This document shows positions 54,951 to 64,000 of a stretch of 64,000 nucleotides of DNA, in pieces (positions within the stretch are counted from its first letter, which is position 1; each line of letters opens with the position of its first letter). A program made the position numbers and the translations under genes. The notes below the pieces were generated by a model, which did not search any database, was not told the origin of the DNA, and saw only the letters and a program-made list of their open reading frames with translations. The DNA lies in NCBI GenBank assembly GCA_024195265.1, contig JAJLRJ010000007.1, positions 31,723,948 through 31,787,947 of the forward strand. Direction: 5' to 3'. Source of the DNA: Dendrophyllia cribrosa. Its lineage: Eukaryota > Cnidaria > Anthozoa > Scleractinia > Dendrophylliidae.

Positions 54951-57060
54951 TGCTAGCACTCATAATTATCGCCTGACTATAAATTGTTCTTGGACCCAGT
55001 TATGTTTTTTTAGGTCGGAATGGATTTCAAGTAGATCAACCACACGCGCTGAGCAACTGCTTAATTCCTATCATTGAGTACAAAACTCCAATGTTCGATA
55101 CGTACTTCTAAAGTTCGTTTCTTTTCGCAATCTACAATTTTGACTCTCCGAATGAGATAAAACTTCACGTTCAAGCTCGATATACGCACGAGGTTGGTCA
55201 AAAGAATATGCGGACACGCCTGACATTAATAACATTTCATACCGGGCATGAGTTAAGCCAACTCTAGATTTCATGTCCGGCATGAATAAATTAAAGCCCA
55301 GTCTAGATGCCATGCCCGCATGAATAAAATGAAGCCCAATCTAGATTTCGAACCATGCCGGGCATGAAATTTAGCCAACTCTTAATTTCATGCCCAGCAT
55401 GAATTTTTTACGCAAAGTGGCATGAAGCAAATTATTTCATGTCCTTGAAGCGACTTTTAATGACACGATCTAAAACAATAATTTCTTCATGCCCAGAGTG
55501 CGAAAATATATTCTTGATGGAAAATTAGCCAAAACTGGGCCTAATGGCGAACCCATGGCTACACCATCAATCTGGTCGTAGTATTGGCCGTCGAATATAA
55601 ATTTATGGCTCTTCTTCAAACTTTTGAAAATGTATGTCGCTTAGCATACGAAACGTCAAGTTTTAATTATAAAAATGCGTTGGTTTACCATGTTTATCAC
55701 CGCTGTTTGTGTTTTATTTCTTACGAATATCTAGTTATTGTGGTGATGGCAAAAATTTACTGATTTAGAAAAAAGGCACTAAACATATGACCATGCCAGT
55801 TGAGTTTCATGTTAAGTTGAACAAACCTTTGAGCTGATGCCTAAGCGTATGCTGAACAAATTGCTGTTTTGTTTGATTTAGGAAATGATTTTAGCCGCAA
55901 TCCTTTCTCCTCGATCTTAAACTTGAATACAAACAAACTTCAACTTAAGTTATGATCTGTCAATCTAGCTGATCAGTTTTCTCTATAGAAATTCTGCGTT
56001 AATATTTTCAAATTACAGTATTCTTGCAACAGTAAACAAATTAAACGTAACCTTAGATTATTTCGTTCGACGTGCATTGAGCAGCTGAAATCATCTGAGG
56101 TCCTCATAGCAATGTTGTTTAATTTAAAAAAATGTGAATTAATCACTAAGAGTTTTAAATTCAGCATAAATACGAGTTGGTCGTCGATAGTAACCTTCGC
56201 TTGGCTGACCAGGAATATACTTGTAATCTGCATGGTAATCAACCAGCAATGACCAATAAAACTTGTTGTTTTACTGCCTCAAAAATCTGACTCGTGACAC
56301 TACTTATCCAATAAAACAAGTAGACCGACTGCAGGCAAATGACGTCCAAGGGCGGTAGACATCTGCGAGTCAAAAGTGTTAGCAAACGTTAATGGAATAA
56401 TTGCAAAAACTTTGCATTTTTAATCACAGTATATCTTAAACCCTACAAAAACGTTACGACATAAGTTTCCTTCTACTGTACCTCCATATCCACAAATAAA
56501 TTCCCTCCTGATTACCTCTTCCGTTTCCTTACAACAGTAACAGGGAAATAACATCCTAAACAAAACTCTCGATGCCCGATAAAACGTCTATATACAAAGT
56601 CATTTTGCAAGCTCTTGATGTCGGCCCGACGTTTTTGCCTGTGTGACATATTTTGCGGCATAGCCCCTTTATTAAACAATGGCCGAAACTGGGGTACTAG
56701 GTCAAGACGACGTTCCACGGGATAAGAAGACGCACTATCATCTATGATTACTACTAGTTAATATTTTTAAATATATGTTGTGGTGGAATTTTGTCCTTGG
56801 TGCAAATTTTATTTTTCTTTGTTCAAAACTCATTACCATACATTATATCATTCATTTCCATACCCAAAAACAAAAGGAAAGCAAAATTTGCACCAAGGAC
56901 AAAATTGCACTACAACATATACATCAACATAGATATACAGACTATTTTTTTCAAAATCTGTAAGAGATTTTAAAATACTTTTCGCAATTCCTATTTTTGA
57001 TATTTTCGTTGATATGCGAAAACTCTCTTTCAGATTTTTGCTTTAACTTGTAAGAACGTT
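54951..57060. other. non-coding spacer
   Basis: No gene. 55235-55410 has three to four degenerate ~70-bp units carrying the palindrome CATGCCGGGCATG and CCAACTCTAGATTTCATG. A hairpin MITE lies at 56773-56920. Confidence 0.6.
56773..56920. mobile_element. 148-bp hairpin MITE
   Basis: ATATGTTGTGGTGGAATTTT... (56773-56810) is inverted at 56883-56920 with 2 mismatches in 38. TA-rich flanks hide the duplication. Confidence 0.75.
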
Positions 57061-57619
57061 TATTTTTGGCGGAGCTCTCGCGGGCCGAAACGCGTAGCTC
57101 CGTACTCATAGCGGAGCGCCCGCTCGCGCAGCTCCATACTCCTAGAATCTATGCCTTTCATTTTTCATGGTCACGGTTAGCGGAATGTTTCGCGGGCGCG
57201 TCGGTCCGTGTGCCGTTGGGCAGGGCTAGCTCGCGGGCGCGTATGACGTCACGCAACATCCAGGATCTTAGCAATTTTCAAACCAAAGCGAGGGTTTGTT
57301 TTTCGCGTGGCTACGCGGCCGAATATCACGTTGGCTCGGTAAACACTTTGAAAACCGTTTCAAATTAGTATAGGTAATCATACGGTTTCGAGTTCAATTT
57401 GGGATTAATTTGCACAAGTGAGTTTTTCAAAAGGCTCAAAATTGCACGAGCCGCTTAAGCGAGTTGTGTGTTTTAGTGTGGTAGGTCAAGAAATTCATCA
57501 GTAGTGGAGTCCCAAGGCTACTTCGTTTCGGAGCGGCCATTTTTCCAGTTCTACGAGCGACAAGCCAAATTCGCAAACGAAGTACATCACCTTACTCGCT
57601 TCTTTGAGAAAGTGGACTC

Positions 57620-58457
57620 TAACCCCATATACACTACAGAAAAAATCGGCAAGGCAAGAATGAAAATCGACAAGGGTAATTTTCATTTTCGGGAAGGCAA
57701 GGGTAAAATGTGCAGTGTAAACGGTGAAAGCCTGTCGTGCCTTGCCAATTTATTTTTCGGTTTTGGGACCACGTTCAGAAGTTGTCCCGTTTTTGACAAA
57801 ATAGGCGAGGTAAGGATGAAAACCGGCACCTTGCTGGTTTCATGAGGTGTGTAAACGTTCATCCTTGCCTTGAACACGTTTTGTGACCATATCGCGCGGC
57901 GCATGTCACAAAGCTACGGCACATGCGTGCAATTGATCAGTACATTCAAAATGGCGGCCGACACGAAAGTTCTCATACCATTGCTCACGGTTAAACGTAC
58001 TGTCAGCCACTATAAGCCATTCATCAGAATTAGGTTTCATCCAGCAAATTCTATCTCTTGGAGGGTTTATCAATGTTATTATCGACAACATGATTAGCAA
58101 CAGTTGTTTCCTTCTGCACCTTAAGTACCTGTACCTTAGCATGCTTGACCAGTTTTGCATTTCGCTCGTGCTGTTGACGTTTCTCCCGCCTTGTTTCCTT
58201 TAGTTTTGTTTGCAACAAGTGCAAATAACTCAAGCAAACCGTGGACGCCATTTTGAATTAGCAATATGCGCATGCTCACTTTCAATTTAGTAGCCTTGCC
58301 TGGACTTAAATATCCATGCCTAAAATAAAATGAGCAAGGGTAAAAATGGATGTGTGTAAGCTGCACATTTTACTCTTGCCTTGCCGAAAATGAAAATTAC
58401 CCTTGCCGATTTTCATCCTTGCCTTGCCGATTTTTTCTGTAGTGTAAACGGGGTTTT
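57620..58457. mobile_element. Harbinger-like derivative with ~95-bp TIRs
   Basis: Ends CCCC(A/G)T(A/T)TACACTACAG, then AAAAAATCGGCAAGGCAAG inverted at 58457-58362. Inside, the minus frame 58160-57906 reads RDRICWMKPNSDEWL... EQWYENFRVGR, resembling the N-terminus of PIF/Harbinger (HARBI1-type) transposases. The catalytic part is absent, so it is a deletion derivative. Confidence 0.6.
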
Positions 58458-58901
58458 AGCTACCTTCACGCTTGATGTAACCTGCGATCAGGCGCTCTTT
58501 TTTTTTTTTTCGGAGGGAAAGTCGGCGGAGAGTGGGGAGGGAAGAAACGAGGGGAGGAAAAAAAAAGAACGCCTGATGCATTTATTTAACGACCCGCCTG
58601 CCGCCCCCAAATTAAGAAATGTTATCGAAAAATGTAGCCAATCAGATTTAACCGGATATCACATTGCTTGTTGTTTACATTTGGCGCTTGGCAGACTTTG
58701 CGACTTGCCGCCTTCGTATGTTAAGTTTTCCGATCAGTGAAAAATGGCAAGTTGAGATGTCGGTAACGAAATCATTGGACAAGCACAGCTACTTTTGCAA
58801 AGCCAGTTTAACCTACCGTAGGTGCACTGTGGAAAGAGCTGTGTAACAGCTGAAAGAATTATTTTATCCGAGATTTGATCAAGAGCGCGAGCGTCGAAAT
58901 A

Positions 58902-59062
58902 GACCTTGTCACGGTTTTTCCAAATTTTTATATTGGCCTGATAGCAAAAATCCATCGACACTGCTGGTAAAAGTATCTCAAAATTAGTAAAGTGGCCGAG
59001 TTTAAAAGCGATATCTTTCAAAATAGGCCACTATAAAAATTAGGAAAAACCGTGACAAGGTC
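58902..59062. mobile_element. 161-bp MITE with TA duplication
   Basis: TIR GACCTTGTCACGGTTTTTCC (58902-58921) and its perfect complement at 59043-59062, continuing with few mismatches to about 38 bp. Flanked by TA (58900-58901, 59063-59064), as in Tc1/mariner-type insertion. Confidence 0.85.
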
Positions 59063-60015
59063 TATAACAAACATTAACATTCATTCTACAGCAGCAAGCT
59101 CACGAAATTGTGAGAGGATTTCTTCGCCGAACTGAAGACCGTTTAAGCTCGCAAGGATCAGCAACTGACGTTGCAACAAACGGCTCCACAATAATTCGCC
59201 AAGCAGATTGACTCCAAGTGTAAAAGAAGCATAGAATATTTTGGGTAAAAGAAAACGCTCTTTGAATTATTAAAGTTCTACCAGGTTGGTCAGAGTGAGA
59301 GCGGCTTCTCGCAAACAAAAAATTCGTCTAATACATTCTTTCTGCTTATCCTTCAAGGATTTACGAATAAAATCTGGAAGGGACAAATTCAAAGCCGATG
59401 ATAATTCACATTGACCATTCAACGCGACAGTCGCCTTGATGTTTAGTGTTTTGGGCATGCTTCAGACCGGACGTTTTTTAACTCAGGTACCCAATCAGAA
59501 TGCAGCTCATTGATTCTTTTGTTTTACGACCAATCAGAAATAAGTCAGATTCTGACTTTTTTGCAGAAGGTTCGTTAAATAATTGTATCAGGCTCTCCTT
59601 TTTCCCTCCCCGCGCCCTTCCATAATTTCTTTTTTGCACGAGTTTTGCACGACTAAAGCACAGTATTTACACTCGATTCGCGCAAAAATGAAGGAAATGG
59701 TTCCCGAAAGTACGTCACGTCACATGACTAGACCCATGCCCCGTCTAACTCGGTACTGAACCAAACACAGCTCCGTTTTGGCACGATTTTTGAAATTTCA
59801 ACAGGTCACAGAAAATCGAGGATTTCACCAAATCCAAAAATTTTTTCACAGATACACTCCAGAAAACAAGCACATTCATTTAGGCGAATAAAAAAAAATT
59901 AGGGGTTAGGTGCACTTTAATTCTTGTGCTTCCGACCTTTCACCTTAGTCAAGTTTATCATCGGCTTTCTGTTCAGAGAGCTACGCTGTTAGGCTCAGCC
60001 TATCTATATTATCCA

Positions 60016-60760
60016 AAGTTCAAATGGTAAGATTTTTGAGGTAAGGTCGTACTGGTGGTTTTTTTCAAGTAAAACACCCTCATTAGAATTAGAACCCAGT
60101 CTTCTGACAACCACTCGATCGCTTGTTTTAAGCCACTCTTAACAAGATGGTGAAATTACAAACACCCATTGTCTTGCATTTTTTGTACGATGGTTTTGAC
60201 TTTGTAATTGTTGCTTATTCTCACAAATGGTCACCTGTGATCGATATTATCGAAAGCATCTATGACCCCCAGAAATCGCATTTTAATCATGCCACCTTTT
60301 GGTCACTGTCTGATCACGTGTGATAGCGGGCAATGCAACAGTGCACTGTTACCCGGGACTGTTACCCTCTGACGTCAAAAATTTTGCCTGTTTTTGCAAA
60401 TATTGCCCGCTCGTGGACCTTTGGCGGGAAACATTTTGTTTGTTAGATGTCATGTGACCAGAATCAACCAATGAACGCGCGCGTTGTATTGAGAAAAAAA
60501 TCCAGCTATATAAAAATGCATTTTGCATACCCTAAATGAGGCACAAAAATTCATAAAGTTGATATTTTTAAAACAATAAAACAATGCAGATATTTAAAAT
60601 AAAATTTAAAACCGTTTATATTTCATAAAAAAGTGGATGATTTATCATTTACAGCAATTACGGTTAAAAATGCAATGTTGCATTTTGTATACCCTGAACG
60701 AGACAAAAAACGGTATCTTAACTACAGCAAAAGAAAAGAAAAGAAAAAAAAAATCAAAAC
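60016..60760. other. non-coding spacer
   Basis: Nothing supported. AT-rich, with repeated TGCATTTTG(C/T)ATACCCT(A/G)AA segments near 60519 and 60675. Confidence 0.5.
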
Positions 60761-60768
60761 AAGGCCCG

Positions 60769-60823
60769 GACGGGATTCGAACCCGCGATCTTCGGTTTGA
60801 CAACAACGGGTTCGAATCCCGTC
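60769..60823. tRNA. two inverted tRNA-like T-arms (3' halves)
   Basis: GACGGGATTCGAACCCG (60769-60785) and CGGGTTCGAATCCCGTC (60807-60823) are a perfect 17-bp inverted repeat; each is a tRNA TΨC arm. The minus copy continues CGTCCGGGCC like an acceptor end. Neither has a matching 5' half. Frames reading DGIRTRDLR here are artefacts of tRNA sequence. Confidence 0.7.
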
Positions 60824-60939
60824 TGGTACGCGGAATAGAGGATCCGAGTAGTTTTGACCGCGCGCGAGACCGGATTGATCGCTAATCTTACCCAAAAATT
60901 GCCGCAAAGTTTCCCCTACCACCCCTAGAAGGTTTTTTT

Positions 60940-61760
60940 GGCACTCACCTGTTGTCGATCTTTAGAAAAGATAACAGTTAAAGGATTCAAAATGGAAAGC
61001 TTTAAAGAATACCCAGAAGCCGCTATCAGTAGTAGAAAAAGAAGAGCTTCATTAAGCAATGAAATCTTGCTTCGAGGAACTTCATATGTTTCATATGTTA
61101 AGTCTTATAAGCTTATATCAATGCGGGGCGATTTTTTTTCTGCATAGTCAAGACCGAAGAAGCGGACTTTGAACGAACTGTCAAGCAGCCGACGGGACTT
61201 TACGGTGAAAGAAATTACATTCTTCGGTGAGAATTTTATATGTTGATATCAGTTTGTGATTGATTTTTTCTTTGTGTTTTTGTCAGTTTTTGAGAAATGC
61301 GCCCGACATATAAAGCTTATTGAATTTCGCCATGTGCTTAGCCAATTTTGTTCGTGAAGACAGTTCGTCGATGTCTTATAAACGCTACGCGTTTTGCTGT
61401 TAACGGATAGACGATATTGGAATAAAATTTTACAAAACAACATTCTATTTTCCTTTTTTCTCTGTTCGTTCATTCATTGCGTAGGTTAAAAAGCGATTTT
61501 ATGTAAGCATAAGAACTTGTACACAGTTCTAACTTCACTCTCGTCGCCTTATCAGTGCAAAGATGTTTGTGTAATTTTTGCCATTTTGATCTCGAAATTC
61601 TCGGGTGTAAGCTTATATTATTCGGAAAGAAGTCACTTTCGTTATTGTTTGTGTGAACTTTTTTGCACTCTAAATGTACGGCTGTGCAGACGGTCTCATA
61701 GTTATGTTATTGATAAGTGCTTAATTTGATAAATAGCCCGGCCGCAAATCTTGACTGCTA
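60940..61760 (+). repeat. repeat family X/Y related copy
   Basis: Carries the short ORF (60992-61147), AATATTTTATATGTTGATATCA-like and TGATTGATTTTTTCTTTGTG segments and AGCCCGGCCGCAAATCTTGA, matching 48.6-49.4 kb and 53.3-53.7 kb. Confidence 0.6.
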
Positions 61761-61805
61761 GTACTTCGCGTTCGTGTGATTTTGAACGTTTGTGAGTGTA
61801 TGAAC

Positions 61806-61833
61806 ACCCCCCCCCCCCCCCCCCCCCCCCCCC
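61806..61833. repeat. poly-C run (about 27 bp)
   Basis: Uninterrupted C. Length is uncertain in any assembly. Confidence 0.9.
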
Positions 61834-61964
61834 TTTTTATCTCTATCAGTTAGTGTTTCTGTGTATCGGAATACGTAACAAGTAACTTAAAAGAAGCAAG
61901 CAGATCCTTATGGATTTCATTCGTAAACTTATGTTATTTTTATTTTTTGGTTTCTAGCCCGTGT

Positions 61965-62385
61965 GTCGTAAAAAATACGAAGCGTAGAAATGAGGAGAGT
62001 GGAAAATGAGGAGTGTAGAAGATACGAAGTGTGGAAAATGCAATAAAAAAAATAAATAATAAAAAGCTTGGTTGTGAGTAGAACGATAAGCGATATATTC
62101 TTTGAAAGTTGATTTAAAACGCAATTTAATTTTATTTGACATTTATTTTAACGCAAACTATAACACCCTTTATAACTCCTTCTTCCATTGATCTCTAACA
62201 ATCAATAAACAAGCAGTCCATGTTTTTATAGTAAATGGAGATTTACCTAGAGATTTAGATCGTTGAAGTATGCCGCTTTTTGGCATCGATTACACTCCGC
62301 ATCGTCCGGCCACACTCCAGATTTCCCACACTCCTCATTTTCTACACTCCGCACGCCGCACTCTTCGTTTTCCACCTAAACCGAG
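61965..62385. repeat. inverted GAGGAGTGTAGAA-type repeats
   Basis: 61967-62041 has units AATGAGGAGTGTAGAA / ATACGAAGTGTGGAA; 62285-62385 has the complement (TTCTACACTCCGCA, CACACTCCTCATTTTC). They are separated by about 240 bp, suggesting a subterminal-repeat element. No ORF. Confidence 0.55.
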
Positions 62386-62389
62386 TTTT

Positions 62390-63587
62390 TCGTTTTTACC
62401 TATTATTTCAAGTGATACACTGATCCAGATGTACGATGTGAGGTTTACGAAAAAAGGAAAAAAATATATAGACTTAGGCATATACCCGTAGCCATCCCCC
62501 ATAAAAAAATCTTGGAGCCGCAAGCCCGCAACTGGGAAAACCGGATTTCATTCCCCTCACATGTCACGTGTATTTTCGCGCGCTGTGCCAGTCAATCATG
62601 AAATCAGCCAATCACTCTTCAAAGATCCGTTTTCTGACGGCTGGGCTTGGAAGTGTTGATCGCAAGTACGACGACGTAGGCCTGCAAGTTTTCTATCAGG
62701 AAGGCTCTGTCTTGTGTAGCTTTTCCGTTTTTTTCAGTCATTTACGATGGCAAATGGAAATTTTCACATCACAATGTTATCGTTTACAGATGTTATGGAA
62801 TCGCACAACTGGAGAATGGGGATGCATTTCTTGCATTCAGCCTGATAAACAGCACCCGCTGCATAACGACTTTTCATTCATGGCATTTTTCAAGGTGAGC
62901 GCCTTCCCTCTTACTTTTTGAAGGCTTTCGGTAAGTTATGTCTTTTATTTACGTTTGAAAAGAGGGTCCCAAATGAAATATTCCATTGTTCTTTTGCCAG
63001 ATACAACCAGTCTGTTAGGTGAACTCGTTTCAGTTCGTATGTTGATTTCGCGGTTCTATTTTTGGAAAATGTAGTCCTATGATCATAACTTTTAAATTTC
63101 GCAATAAATTTTCGAGGTTTAGAGTGATGAACTTAGTTTCCAATCCGACAATAACTTTTAGTTCCCTCGCCATTGAGCTGTCCGTTGTTGAAGGCCCCTG
63201 CTTGCGGTAAAAGCATGTGCGAACGCCAAATTGCAATTCGGTTTATATCCTAAACATGCCACCATAGCCCCCTTCAATTTTCAGTTGTATTTTCACCGAC
63301 CGCCGTTAGTTCATTAATAACAAAGCATTCTTGTTATATTTGTGAGATATTTTTCAACGACAATGGAACTTTCCAAATTATTGACGACAGTAGAAATTAA
63401 ATTTGCATCCCTGTCGACCGGGCAAATGGTTAGTTTCTCAGAACTGGCAACGACTTCGGTTTTTATACGCAAAAGGATAACAGAAACCACTCCAGTTTAT
63501 TTCGTTGATATTCCTGGGCACTTTATTCATAAAAACTGCATCGATGATCATGTAAAGATCATTTTTCTATGGCTCATTTTTTACGGC
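62390..63587. other. non-coding or unresolved stretch
   Basis: Short frames exist, e.g. plus 62749-62850 reading MANGNFHITMLSFTDVMES and a CAAGGTGAGC donor near 62892. I cannot connect them to a gene. It may be 3' UTR or intron of the zinc-finger gene to the right. Confidence 0.35.
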
Positions 63588-63780
63588 TCATTGCTCGTGT
63601 CGCCATTTCTTCACTTGAGGTTGTACTTCGCCATCATGAATACGTTTTATGTGCCTTGTTAAATGCGCACTTTGGTTGGTCTGGTACGGGCACCTTTCAC
63701 ATTTCAACCGCTTTGGCAAGTGGGTAGAATTGATATGACTTCTTAGTCCGTCCAAAGACGTGAACGTCTTGTCATCACCT
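63588..63780 (-). CDS. C2H2 zinc-finger protein, terminal exon (partial gene)
   Basis: On the minus strand TCTATCCTTAG (a 3' splice site) is followed at 63780 by an open frame to a TGA at 63588-63590. It encodes the tail of one finger (KTFTSLDGLRSHINSTH) and a complete C2H2 finger: C-x2-C in KCERCPYQ, then H-x4-H in LTRHIKRIH, with a linker between. A short basic tail follows. The spacing C-x2-C-x12-H-x4-H is canonical. Upstream exons would lie beyond the window edge. It is probably a DNA-binding host protein, though zinc-finger exons also occur in transposons. Confidence 0.65.
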
Positions 63781-64000
63781 AAGGATAGAAATGGAAGAGA
63801 CGAAGGCGATGTGTCATGTCACAGTTGAATAATAAATTTGTGTTAACCCCCCCTTTCAGTTGTTTCCAAATGAAAGTATAGGGACTTGATTTCAATACGC
63901 GATTTTTACTATGGCATCATTTTATTACAGGCTGCAGAAGTCATTTCGTTTGAAATTTCTTAGTTAAATTTTTTAAATAATGCAATCGTGGAAATGGTAT

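Larger units (their letters stand above)
57066..60012 (+). repeat. interspersed repeat family X, copy 2, with nested insertions
   Basis: The left part (GCGGAGCTCTCGCGGGCCGA, 57069) and right end (GCTGTTAGGCTCAGCCTATC near 59988) match copy 1. The interior is replaced or filled by the Harbinger-like element (57620-58457) and the MITE at 58902-59062. An internal AGGCGCTCTTTTTT/TCAGGCTCTCC inverted pair (58490, 59588) suggests another degraded element. Confidence 0.55.

Noticed and set aside
60637..60922. Frames containing DGIRTRDLR / DGIRTRCC on both strands
   Set aside because: This peptide is a known artefact of translating tRNA T-arm sequence; the site is the inverted tRNA-like repeat.

Overview
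The window looks like a transposable-element-dense stretch of a marine invertebrate genome, most likely an anthozoan cnidarian such as a stony coral or sea anemone. Reasons: GT-AG introns, low gene density, AT-rich spacers, and many animal-type mobile elements (a Helitron-like helicase, a Ty3/Gypsy element with env, a tyrosine-recombinase retrotransposon with split direct repeats, a THAP-DDE/YqaJ DNA transposon, Tx1/L1-like LINEs, a 2A-bearing ORF and many MITEs). No ordinary host gene is complete here. The only host-like coding piece I found is a C2H2 zinc-finger terminal exon at the right edge. The taxonomic call is inference from element content.

Layout. 1-3.03 kb: decayed Helitron-like helicase plus an unassigned ORF, both minus. 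3.1-7.98 kb: a divergent gene pair. The minus gene has D, D and E motifs like a DDE recombinase and does not fit a family I can name. The plus gene is a spliced SAM-domain and coiled-coil protein, cut off at 7982. 7.98-22.9 kb: a minus-strand Ty3/Gypsy element. It begins on the left with a 1,153-bp LTR (TGTTGAGG...CCTCAACA ends), then an accessory ORF, an env-like gene, an SGNH-hydrolase region, a chromodomain, integrase, RNase H, RT, protease and gag. It carries four later insertions. 22.88-29.06 kb: a minus-strand Ngaro/PAT-type element with A1-body-B1-A2-B2 repeats, a spliced gag with a satellite-filled intron, RNase H and tyrosine recombinase, but no visible RT core. 29.06-33.88 kb: an apparently intact DNA transposon with two convergent genes (THAP-DDE transposase; SAP-SWIM-YqaJ nuclease).

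33.9-41.2 kb: non-coding repeats, including copies of an interspersed family with a TATA box and a short conserved ORF. 41.26-46.75 kb: a Tx1/L1-like LINE (minus) flanked by ~580-bp direct repeats, which are part of a 5' region encoding a 2A (DIETNPGP) peptide. 47.7-54.9 kb: minisatellite arrays, a second LINE fragment, more of the short-ORF repeat family and a perfect 66-bp inverted repeat. 55-64 kb: MITEs, a Harbinger-like derivative, inverted tRNA-like T-arms, poly-C, and the zinc-finger exon.

The pieces work as nested parasites. The Gypsy element broke the SAM gene of an older element and was itself hit by two TIR elements and two poly-A-tailed fragments. The best candidates for something undescribed are the divergent DDE/SAM pair (3.1-8.0 kb) and the Gypsy element combining a chromodomain, an SGNH hydrolase, an env-like protein and an overlapping accessory ORF. 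Many frameshifts sit in A-tracts, so some breaks may be assembly errors rather than decay.
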